From Alitta virens (Eukaryota > Annelida > Polychaeta > Phyllodocida > Nereididae): a DNA stretch of 64,000 bases. Positions 1 to 9,527 of this stretch are shown piece after piece. The notes under the pieces are model-generated. The model ran no database searches. It worked only from the letters and a program-made list of their open reading frames with translations, and was not told the origin of the DNA. The position numbers and the translations under genes were made by a program. Numbering within the stretch: position 1 is the first letter of the stretch; each line of letters starts with the position of its first letter. The stretch covers positions 14,828,215 to 14,892,214 of the forward strand of contig OW028574.1 in assembly GCA_932294295.1 (NCBI GenBank). Direction: 5' to 3'.

Positions 1-91
1 ATTAACCCTTAACTATTTGGGTTGACTATGTTGGAATAATGCTAAAAAAAAAGGAATTAAATAAAAAAAACTAAGAACTTCTACATATGTA

Positions 92-219
92 CCATAAAGG
101 ATGGTATTATCGACAGGGCAGGTATTATCGTCACTTGCATTAGAATGTTAACAATTTTGTTAACAAACGAATTTCAGTGTCGATAATACCCGCCCTGTCG
201 ATAATACCCTCCGTTACGG
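92..219. mobile_element. 128-bp palindromic MITE, copy 1 (TA target site)
   Basis: Nearly the whole unit is an inverted repeat. Both arms carry GGTATTATCGACAGGGC and a GTTAACAATTTTGTTAAC palindrome sits in the middle. TA dinucleotides flank it at 90-91 and 220-221, as expected for a Tc1/mariner-type non-autonomous element. A second copy of exactly the same length lies at 45111-45238. Here the palindrome extends further out: AAGAACTTCTACATAT at 73-88 is matched in reverse at 221-236. Either a longer version exists or the insertion landed in a palindrome. There is no coding capacity. Confidence 0.75.
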
Positions 220-333
220 TATATGTAGAAGTTCTTGAAAAACAAAGAACGGGCTGTTATCAAGATCTGACTATCAGTAATTAATGCATGTACATTATAA
301 GCTATGGAAAAAACATAGGCTGCGCTGCAGCAA

Positions 334-3300
334 AACCCTCAACGAATCACACATAGCACACAGGCATCATTAAAATTGTTAAGTGTTTGTCTAACAGGCA
401 GGAGGGCAGGCGTTACACTTTCATTTCTAGAGCTGAACTCTAACACTAATGCACTTACCCTAATGAAATTTTATACAGTAACACTATATATGGCCTAGTG
501 GTGCCTTGTGATAGCCACATTGACATATCTTGGCTATGTTTAAATTACATTTATTGAGGCGATAAATATAGTTAATAATCAGTAGGCAATTGCTTTTGGG
601 CACCGCCGCCTTACCTGTAGGCCAATAGCGTTCGTGTCAATATAATCGATTAATCATTCAAACAAAACTGGCGAGCACTTCCTGTCTACTCATTTGCTCT
701 CATTTCTTCATTCACTTCACTTCATCGACACTTCTATGCACCACTGCACCTGAGAGTTTCTGTGCCTGATGCTGTTGACAGTTGCTAAGCTAGGAACAGC
801 TTGCTTGTGAGCCAAGAATAGGTCTCTGATCCGCTTCAGCCTATTGTCCTGGTTGACTGTCTTCCTGCTGCTACGTCTGAGCCTCTAAGCTGACCATCAA
901 CAACATGAGTGCAGAAGTTTTTCTGGGTTACATTTAGTTGGAAAGCCTCCCCATGTGCTATATTTGATGACAGAAGAATAACGCTGTTAGATATTTCAAG
1001 GCACCATGTCTAAAGGGCGGCCCAAGAAGAAGGGTACGCAGCTGTACTGTAGTATGTGGCAGAGCCATAAGAAATCACCTATTGGTCCCGGCAAGTGCCA
1101 TCAGTCGCCGTCTTTAAGCAGAGCTGTCGCAGTATCGAATGGGACTGGTAGAGTTAAAGAGGGGGGGGGGGGGAGGCTTACCGCGAATGAATGTAATTCT
1201 GATGATGGAGGGCACAGTCAGGGTTCAAGAGAAGATGAAGTGTCAAGAGAGAGCGAATTTTTGGCTGAGTCCAACCAACCCAGAGTGTCAGGCAGCGTTA
1301 AGCACACGGCAGGGGGTTAGTCTTTGTTGGGTTCAGTCACGGGTGGCGAGAGAGGTTCGGCCTCTTTCATTAGGCCGCCAAGTCAGGTATCAAGGGCATT
1401 CGCCTGATATTGTGATAAAGTTGGGAGTGAGGAGAGAAATTTGTCAGTGGCCAGTGGTTCCTCCATTGGTCATGCTGAGGCCGATCGGTTAGCTTATGAA
1501 GCAGAGATCATGAGAAGGAGTCAAGTGCCCTCAGAGGCACCAGGTTCACGCCATCGTGAGAGAATTGTGCGATTTATAGACTGGTATGGCAGAGAGAGTG
1601 AGGGTGCTTTCATCGAGGGGTAGTCCCTAATGTGGGTGAGAGAGAGAGAGTCAGAGAGAATGATTATGTGAACATAAGTCAGGCTGCCCACGCACCAGAA
1701 CGAGAAGGTGAGCGGATAATTTGGGAAGCTGGTGGTCCTAGCCACCTTGGTCGTGAGGTTGAGACGCCAGTAGCAAGCAGGTGGGATTATTGTGACCAGA
1801 TCACACTGGGTAGATGACCACGAACGCACAAACTCACACCGTGGATTGTTGCACGAGTTGCATGGGATGGCGCACATGGACATCAGGCCCCTGCAGAGGC
1901 AGAAGAATATTCCGGTTGATTGTCGCTATTTTTGTCCTTCCTATGACGAAACCGCCCGGGCCACCATCTTGGATCCGGGCCTTCTACCGAGGAATGGCTA
2001 GCATCCCGAATGACACTGACCTTGGTATGAGCCAGCATAGTTTCTGGTCTGGTCACTACGATCGGACTGCAGATTACCTTACAGCTTCAGGGACCGAGCA
2101 CGTGCCACAGCGTGTCCAGGAGTCAGCGCGCTGTGGTGAGTTTGTTGAGCTTATAGACTTATTGAGCAATAGTGTTGCTGATTGTGATGAGTTCCGAAGT
2201 TTCGTGATAACAACGGTATTGTTAATTTTAAATGTCAACGCAGTAAAAAGGCTATTTCTAACTCCTTTAAGTGGCTAGAAGTCTGGGGTACTTATGAACT
2301 TATACTCTGTATTCATTTTGGATTTGAGGTGTTTCGAGAAATGGTCAATTATAGACACTCACCATCGTCAAATGAAAGGATGAAAGGAGAAGGCACCTGG
2401 GAGTATTATTTCTGATTTAATTACAGGGCTGTGACTCTATTATTCATTGGCTATCATTATTTCAATTGTTCTGAAATTTGGGTCGATAGACTTAAGATAG
2501 TGTAAGTTGCTATCTGCTTCACTGCGTACATGGTATAAGCATGTTTTTGTTTTCCATTTTCTCTATAAAATTTCAGTCATAATATAGGCAGTGTCTATGC
2601 CATAAGGTTGTATTCATAGTTGTATGAGTATAAGTTTAATTCTTGTTCCAATTATATGACATATCTTGGCTATGTTTAACAACAAATTTATTTCTATGTT
2701 ATCAATTGCCATATTCCCTTCAACAGTTACTGAATTGTTGGGTTGCTGATTTGCATTAAATCCATGGCATTTAAATTAGTATTTAACCGAACACTTTACA
2801 GGTGTATATAAAAAAGAAAACAATAATAGGTAATATAGATCATAATGCAACTAATTATTTATGAAATTGCTAATTATAAACAAAAACTGTTGAATGGGTT
2901 GAGCATGGCAATACTATGATCAAATATTTAATAAGTGTATGCACATGAATTGTACATTTACAGCTGTCATTGCTAAGTATGGGAGGCTCAGGAATATGAA
3001 GGAAGCAACACAGTTTTTAGCATTTTTTCCAGATTTTCCATTATTATGAAAAAAAGAAAAGAAAGAAGGACGAACAAAAGTCAAAATTAAGCTTAAAAGT
3101 AAAAGTACTTTAATCTAGATATATCATTGGCAAAATGTTACTTGTAATGACCATAGAGTCATTGATATGAGGGTTTGAAAGAGTACCAAATTTTCATATT
3201 TTCCTTATTATATAAAATTATCTGTCATTAATGGTCATGAAACTCCAAAAATGTATCTCTACACTATTTTAGACACATTTTTATAAAGTTTTATATGCAT

Positions 3301-3969
3301 GTAGGTGCAGTAGTGTGCACCACTAAGCAATATAGAGTAATAACATAAGAAATGTTGTTAGGGTAAGTGCATCAATGCCAGATTTTTGCTTTGGAAACAC
3401 AATTTAATAAAAAAATTTCAGCATTTGTTTCTGATTTTCTATTTTCATGTAATCTGCATAAAATTAATATCAAAATGAAGTTTGAAAAGTGAAAACACTA
3501 TAATTTAGATAAGTTATTGATACAATTTCATTCATGTAGGGTAAATAGTGTCCTTTGTATGGGAAACGTATGAATTTTCCCTATTTTGCTTTAATTTTAA
3601 AAATTCTATAGTATTCACGGCCATGAGACCCCCAAAAGGCACCACTACAATATTTTAGACATTATGACAAAGTTTTAAGCATGTAGGTGCAGTAGTGTTA
3701 GAGTTCTCCGGAAATGAAAATAATATTTATTTTCTATTTTTTCCAAATTTTGTAAAACATAGCCAACATATGTCAATGTGACTATCAAAAGGCACCACTA
3801 GGCCATATAGAGTATTACTGTACACAATTTTGTAAGGGTAAGTGCATTAGTGTTAGAGTTCTGCTCCGGAAACAAAAGTGTTACACCCGTCTGCCCGTCT
3901 GCCCATCTGCCCATCTGCCGGACATTTATGATAACAAAAACCCTTTTTGAACTTCGTTCGTTGAGGGTT
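334..3969. mobile_element. Large element with long inverted ends (unclassified), copy 1
   Basis: The left arm (about 334-560) and the right arm (about 3740-3969) are inverted copies of each other. Both end in AACCCTCAACGAA and share blocks such as CTCTAACACTAATGCACTTA and GGCCTAGTGGTGCCTT. The right 1.27 kb (2700-3969) recurs at 19150-20493. Short internal blocks (TGCAGTAGTGT, GGGTAAGTGCAT, TCCGGAAA) appear several times, so the AT-rich right half is itself repetitive. The interior from about 700 to 2280 is GC-richer and looks like decayed coding sequence. This could be a foldback-like or other cut-and-paste element. I saw no diagnostic transposase and no convincing target duplication, so the class is open. 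Confidence 0.6.
1006..2278 (+). pseudogene. Decayed, unrecognised coding region inside the inverted-end element
   Basis: The compositional change and protein-like stretches suggest former coding sequence. One frame can be followed from an ATG at 1006 to 1623, with in-frame stops at 1318-1320 and 1405-1407. It contains the charged stretch HRERIVRFIDWYGRESEG near 1551-1605. Other plausible stretches continue in different frames (1632-1817, 1792-2001, 1974-2278). A poly-G run near 1161-1172 is a likely slippage site. I do not recognise any family. It may be the element's own gene or captured host sequence. The assignment as coding is inference. Confidence 0.3.
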
Positions 3970-4483
3970 AAAAAGGCATTTTAAAAATTTTTATGCCATA
4001 TAGTATGTCTGATGCTAGTAGCAACCAATTGCAATTTGCATGACCGTATTTCCATTGGACCATTTCCATAATTGTGAGTAAACCACTGCATGCATAAACC
4101 ATTTTTTATATCTGGCGTCTAGACCTATGACACAATAGACACTGGTTTGTTTCAATGCCAGGTATTATTACGAACACTTGGTTTATTGTGAAAATAACTA
4201 GGTAAAGGACCCAGGCAGGGTAGTCTTGCAGATTCTTTGATTTGATTGGTTGTTCAGTTATGAAGAACCCGTCGGGGGCCTCTTCACTTATTTTAATGTA
4301 TTCGACCAAGAAAGGCTCATGCACAACTATTCACCTTAATTTTGGTTAAAATCCTTGGTTACAACTTCCAAAGTTTATAAATTAAAGATTAGGCATAATT
4401 GAACTTGTAACTATGAACACATCGCTATTTATAGAACACAGAGCCTACATTTAAAAAGAAAACACCTGAAATTGCAACTAGAT
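3970..4483. other. Intergenic, no supported gene
   Basis: This is AT-rich sequence. An open frame of 72 codons on the minus strand (4106-4324) begins at a GTG and has no clear splice context or recognised family, so it is not called as a gene. Confidence 0.5.
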
Positions 4484-4580
4484 TTGGTGGCCCAGTGGGG
4501 AGAGCGCTCGCAATGATGAGTGTGGTGAAACTATAGTGACGAATCAAGCTCAGTGAACTTTTTTTTTCTTTCATCAAACA
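4484..4580 (+). mobile_element. tRNA-headed SINE fragment (family D)
   Basis: The sequence GGCCCAGTGGGGAGAGCGCT resembles a tRNA 5' half with an A-box-like element. It is followed by a body ending in AAGCTCAGTGAAC, a T-run and CTTTCATCAAA. The same body, with the T-arm-like part, recurs twice in inverted orientation at 25994-26264. This copy is short and probably 3'-truncated. Confidence 0.5.
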
Positions 4581-4812
4581 GTCATGATTTGCATTTAAAT
4601 TAGGCCTATACAGCAGTTTTTTTTATGTTTGAAATAAATTTGTTGTTTGAGAGAGAATCGGGTTCAAGAAATCTGTTACTCAAAACAGCCTTGATTACAT
4701 TCTCAAAACCATGGCATGAATAGTATATTTTCTAGTGTTACCATTTTTAATTGACACATCCTTAGGATTTGAATAGTAGAACTTTCATGAAATTAGAACC
4801 TCGCCCTTGCTA

Positions 4813-4894
4813 TATTCATGAGAAGGTCTTAATCTTTTAATTTAGATGGTCAATGGACATCTTGGATAAAAAGATTAAGACCTTCTCATGAATA
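4813..4894. repeat. Perfect 26-bp inverted repeat (hairpin)
   Basis: Positions 4813-4838 and 4869-4894 are perfect reverse complements (arm core ATGAGAAGGTCTTAATC) separated by 30 bases. The surrounding sequence is not palindromic. No terminator-like role applies in this eukaryotic context. It may be the relic of a MITE or a local inverted duplication. Confidence 0.8.
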
Positions 4895-4954
4895 GTAAAA
4901 ATATACTCTCCAGGTAGATCCAATCTTATATAGATACCCAAAAGATCGAATCAA

Positions 4955-5276
4955 AAATCTACCTATCTACCTATCCATCCATCTGTCCATCTATCCATCT
5001 ACCTATCTATCTACCTACCTATGTATGTATGTGTGTATGTATCCATCTACCTATCTCTATCCATCTATCCATCTATCTACCTATCTACCTATCTACCTTA
5101 ATCTTTCTATCTGCCTACCTACCTATGTATCTATGTGTCTATGTATCTATCTATCTATGTATCTATGTGTCTATCTACCTATCTAACTCTGTATCTATCT
5201 ATCTATCTACCTATCTACCTATCTGTCTATCCGTCTATCCATCTATCCGTCTATCCATCTATCTATCTATCTATGT
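4955..5276. repeat. Tetranucleotide microsatellite (CTAT/CTAC/CCAT family)
   Basis: About 320 bp of imperfect 4-bp units, mainly CTAT, CTAC, CCAT and GTAT. Long open frames through it are a by-product of the 4-bp period and are not genes. Confidence 0.9.
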
Positions 5277-6235
5277 ATTCATAGACAGCCAGACACGAAA
5301 GTGTCATCTTTTCTTAGTGGAAAGTCCTTGTGTTGACTTATGCAAATATTTACCCGAACAGGCAAGTAGACATGCGTATCTGTCAAAGATTCAATATCTC
5401 GGCTCCCACTCGCACACCACAACAACAACACTTTTAACTATTTAAACTCTTAATTAGTTACATTTTCATACATGTTTTACAATTCATATTATATTTGCTT
5501 ATGGCTTAAGGTGATGGCTCTAAGGTTTTTTAAACAAGAGTAAGTCAGTCCAGATTGCACTTATGTAGTTGTAGAGTAGAGGTAGATGACGATGTTAACT
5601 TTGATGCGATGATGCAGGAACGCAACCAATGCAGATGCCTGAGGTGAGTCCGCGACCACTGTCACTACCAACTGACCAGGAGATGAACTTGGAGTACCAT
5701 CAGGTGCAGGCCAATGATGCTGACAGGTGGGATGCCTCATGACAGTTATTTCCAATGTCTGGTGGTCCTTTTCAGCATGTAGGTCAAAAAGGCTGTGAAT
5801 ATGTAAATACATAATAAGAAAACTGTCCAGCCATTAGAAGTGCCAGTGCCCAGCTAAGGCATGGATCACCACAGTTCCCACAATAAAGTTCAGCAATCCT
5901 TAGGTTGCACATAACATATCCTTGTCATTACATTCCTGATACATGGATTAGAGCCAAATATACCTTTAAAATGCCCTTAATAACTGCGAGTTACAACATA
6001 ATATGACTATCAAAATATTAGTGTCACTGTCAACCATCATTACACTTGCCAATCATCACAGTACATGTGCATTTACTGCATTTTTATAATACAAATTATT
6101 ACAGACCATCTGCTGCTCTTTGGCATTATTAAGATGTATCACCCTTTAAGTGCCTTAATACATTACCTAGTCCAATGCACGTAGTTGTTTTCAGCATTGG
6201 AGAAACAATCCCTTAAATTGGCTCAGACGTCTGAT

Positions 6236-6391
6236 CAGGGGCGGACTGGGCCGCCGGGAGGCCGGGAGGTTTCCCGGTTGGCCGATGGTGTAAAAAAAAA
6301 TAAAAATAAATAAATTTATATACCCAGAGATACATCTGGGCCGCTGTTACTCAAATTTCCAGGGCCACTATTTCATCCCAGTCCGCCGCTG
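6236..6391. mobile_element. hAT-type MITE with 8-bp target duplication
   Basis: The unit starts with CAGGGGCGGACTGGG and ends with the reverse complement of CAGCGGCGGACTGGG. The flanks at 6228-6235 and 6392-6399 are identical 8-mers, CGTCTGAT. CAG termini plus an 8-bp duplication are the hAT hallmark. The 156-bp interior has no coding capacity. It sits within what appears to be the 3' LTR of the neighbouring Gypsy remnant, so it inserted after the retrotransposon. Confidence 0.88.
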
Positions 6392-6600
6392 CGTCTGATC
6401 CTGCCAATCCATCAAACAATGAAACTATCCCTGACCCTGTAATCTCAGTGCTTTCAGTGCAATTCAAGTACAATATTAGTAAAAGAAATTACATTGCTCT
6501 CAATTAAATTATTATGAATTAATAAATTCCTAACACAACTCCCCGGTTTTTGAGAATGTAATTTTCATAAAAAAAAAACCACCATGAACAAATCAAATGA

Positions 6601-8266
6601 TCATACCTGATCATCCTCAGCTTCACTCCCAACACCCTGTCTATTCAAATAGTCAGCAGTATTATTCTCACTGCCTTTAACAACCTGCACCCTGAATCTA
6701 TAGATTTGCAAGTCTAACGTCCATCTCTTAACCCTGTTGTTTGAGTACTTTGCAGAATCTAAGTATGACAGCGGTTGATGGTCAGACAGCAAAACAAACT
6801 CACGACCATAAAGATATGGGTGTAGTGTTTTTACAGCCCAAATGACTGCAAGACACTCTCTCTCTCTATAGTTGAATACCTAGTTTCTGCAGATTTGAGC
6901 TTCTTACTCATATACAGCACTGGACACAACTGTCCTGCATGGCTTTGCAGCAACACTGCTCCTAGACCAGTGTTGGAGGAATCAACTGCTCTGACCATCT
7001 CTTTCCAAAAGTCTGGTAACCGTCATACCGGATACTCTGAAAGCTTTTCCTTAAAGTGTGTGTGTGTGTGATTAGGACTTTACGTCCTGTATTTCTGCAC
7101 CAGTTGGGCTAATTAGGACAGGCAGAGACCAGGCAATGAGATGAAGGATGAAACAGCCATCCAACTTAGGCTCGTCCGGGAATCGAACCCGGGACCCAGC
7201 GGTTGGAAGCCCAAAGCGCTACCTCTGAGCTGGGCCCCCGCCAGTTTTCCTTAAAGGATTCAAATGCATTAATGGCTTTGGGACCCCACTTAACCTTGAG
7301 AGGTTGACCCTTAGCCAACAGGTCCGTGAGGACAGATGCATGGTCAGCGAAGTTAGCAATGAACTTCCTATGATACCCCACCATGCCAAGATAAGATCTG
7401 AGTTCCTTCTTTGTCTCTGGTCTGTTGACTTGCAGGATTTTGGTAACCTTCGTCTGTTGAGGTCTCAAGACACCCATGCCCAACCTATGACCTAGGAAAT
7501 CAATTCTCTACACCCAATGGTGCATTTGCTTGGCCTTGCCATCAAATTGCATGTTTTCAATCTACCAAACAACCTGTTTAGAGCCAAGATATGATCTGAC
7601 CAAGTCTCCGTATGAACCACCACATCATCTATATAACTTTCTACATGTTCAATTCCGGCTAACAGCTTGTGCATCATTCAAACAGAATACTGAACTTGCA
7701 TTGACCAAGCCAAATGGCATCATCTTAAACTGTTTAAGACCCAACTCAGGGGCGAATGCCGTCTTGTGCCGGTCCTTTTCTGCAATAGGGATTTGCCAAA
7801 AACCCTTGCTTAAATCCACCTTTGAGAAATACCTTGACGTCCCCAAGCAAGCAATGATCTGCTCTTGCTTAGGTATCGGTTCTGAATCAAAAGCCGATAC
7901 AGCATTTATGCGCCTGAAGTCAATGCAGTACCGATGGCTCCCATCGGCCTTCTTCACCATCACACTAGGACTGCAGAATTCTGACCTAGAATCCTCAATG
8001 ATACCCATTTGGTGCATACACTCCACTTCAGTTTTCATGACCTCTCGAATAGCCATGGGCACTGGATATGGCTTTTGCCTCATTGGTGTCTCATCAACCA
8101 TGTCGGTGTTACATTCCACCAATGTAGTGTTGCCCGGCAACTCTGTAAAGACGGATTCATATCTACCTAAGAGCTCCTTAACCTCCTCTCGCCACCTGTG
8201 GGACAGATTTGCATCCACCACCACATCTTCAACAGACTCCCTCGGTTGTAGTGGACAGAACACAAC
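6601..8266 (-). pseudogene. Gypsy pol fragment: reverse transcriptase and RNase H, broken
   Basis: Read on the minus strand, the reverse transcriptase core includes FSKVDLSKGFWQIPI, MMPFGLVNAS and the catalytic-box variant YIDDVV. It is followed by the connection region (TKKELRSYLGMVGYHRKFI) and an RNase H tail with LSDHQPLSYL and NNTADYLNR. The frame shifts near 7660 and breaks again near 7490. A SINE (7057-7244) interrupts the RNase H part. No protease, gag or integrase is present. It is a dead copy of a mobile-element gene with no host function implied. Confidence 0.88.
7057..7244 (-). mobile_element. tRNA-headed SINE, family A, nested in Gypsy RNase H
   Basis: 188 bp flanked by perfect 12-bp target duplications, TTTTCCTTAAAG, at 7045-7056 and 7245-7256. 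On the minus strand it begins with a tRNA-like head (GCTCAGAGGTAGCGC as A box, GGTTCGATTC as B box), followed by a body with GATGGCTGTTTCATCC and CCTGTCCTAATTAGCCCA, and a CA-repeat tail. A second copy of exactly 188 bp lies at 37030-37217 and a third near 41523. It is not a functional tRNA: the anticodon arm pairs poorly. Confidence 0.88.
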
Positions 8267-8344
8267 ATCTTCACAAACAAAGGTTTCCTAAAAGAAATTA
8301 CATTGCTCTCAATTAAATTATTATGAATTAATAAATTGCTAACA

Positions 8345-8810
8345 GTATACATTATGATAGAATTTCGCTATGAATTATTTATTTAATATTTTTATTTTTA
8401 CATACACGAACAAGGCTAATTGCATATTTACCTTATTACAATTCGAGGGGCAGAGAGCTAATGCTGATTGGTGCAGCACGTGACTTGCCCTTATTTTATT
8501 TATTTATTTTTTTGAACTCCCTGAGCAGGGAAAAAAGCATAGATTCAATAAAATTATAAATAGTAAATAAAAGCAGAGTACATATATAAAATTTTAAATA
8601 AACATTAAATTTTAAATAAAACAAAAACATTTTTAATAAAACTTAAATAAAACAATAAAATCTTACAATACAATTTAAAAAAAAACAATAAACCCACTTA
8701 TATGTACCCTAATCAACGGTTGAACCAGGCAATAATTGCAATTAACTCACACCTTAGAACAAAATATATTGACAAGTCAATTAAAATTCAGTAAGACACT
8801 GGGAGCCTTA
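8345..8810. other. AT-rich spacer, no gene seen
   Basis: Very AT-rich sequence with A/T homopolymers and repeated TTTTAAATAAA-like words. No coding frame or recognised repeat. Confidence 0.5.
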
Positions 8811-9361
8811 AGGCCCCTTCACACGTAGCCAGATTAGACACCGGAGGGTCCCGGAGGACAACTCCGGCATACTCCGGCATACTCCGGGGAATGCCGTGTA
8901 GACCTCTTGTTTATGTCCGGCATTGTCCGGCATTGTTCGAGGCTATCCGGGAACACCGTGGGACTCCGGGAAAAAAATTAAACATGTTTAATTTTTCATG
9001 CCGGAGGTACCGGATTAATTCACTCCGTGTTGATCCGTGTTGATCCGTGTAGACTCCCAGTAGACTCCGTCGATCTCCGGGGACCTCCGTATTGACTCCG
9101 GAATACTTTGTGTGATCTCCGGCTAAGTCCGGCGTCAACCGGGCGTGAAAAGTACACGCTGTACAAGGAGCAACGCGGTTCCACACGAGTGAACAAGGGG
9201 GAACAGGGAAAGCGAGATACAGGTCATTTGCTTGACCCCGTTGACCCCGTTAACCCGTTATGTACATGGTGTCACACGAGGTCAATACGGAGAGGCTGGA
9301 GTGAACAAGGTGTCAACACTGTGTTAATTAGACTGACACGGAGTGAGTACGGATGCCTTAG

Positions 9362-9369
9362 TATATATA
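9362..9369 (+). promoter_or_regulatory. Putative TATA box of the Harbinger MADF gene
   Basis: TATATATA lies about 160 bp upstream of the ATG at 9528, where a transposon promoter would be expected. A matching TATTTAAA on the minus strand (12548-12555) lies about 85 bp upstream of the transposase ATG. Both are inferred from position and sequence only. Confidence 0.4.
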
Positions 9370-9527
9370 GAACCGCCGTCTTGAGAGAGGCATCATTCCG
9401 CCGCACGCACGTCGTTCATCATCATCGAATTAATTGATTTATCGACCACTTCTTCTAGATATTACCTTCTGGATTGCTGAACTCTACCAAAGCCTTGCTA
9501 CTACTGTTGTTTCTTTGAATAACCACC

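Larger units (their letters stand above)
6481..8344 (-). mobile_element. Ty3/Gypsy LTR retrotransposon remnant, internally deleted
   Basis: The minus strand carries a broken pol. A 55-bp sequence occurs at 8290-8344 and again at 6481-6535 with one mismatch. Read on the minus strand it begins TGTTAG, as an LTR would. At the downstream copy it is preceded by a purine tract (AAAAACCGGGGAG), the expected position of the polypurine tract just before a 3' LTR. At the upstream end only the first 55 bp of the LTR remain, fused to pol. The rest of the 5' LTR, gag, protease and the 5' part of pol are missing, and the integrase is also missing. The 3' LTR continues below 6481, but I could not place its outer end. 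Confidence 0.75.

Noticed and set aside
4106..4324. Minus-strand frame of 72 codons
   Set aside because: Starts at GTG, no splice context, no family recognised.
5029..5445. Open frame of 138 codons rich in Ile, Tyr, Leu and Ser
   Set aside because: It is the translation of the tetranucleotide repeat; no gene features.
7057..7244. tRNA gene candidate (good A and B boxes)
   Set aside because: The anticodon stem is poor, and the 188-bp unit has target duplications and repeats elsewhere: it is a SINE. The same applies to 37030, 41523, 23768, 59351 and 63107.
7530..8291. Long plus-strand open frame (253 codons)
   Set aside because: It is antisense to the Gypsy pol fragment, which shows clear reverse transcriptase motifs on the minus strand.
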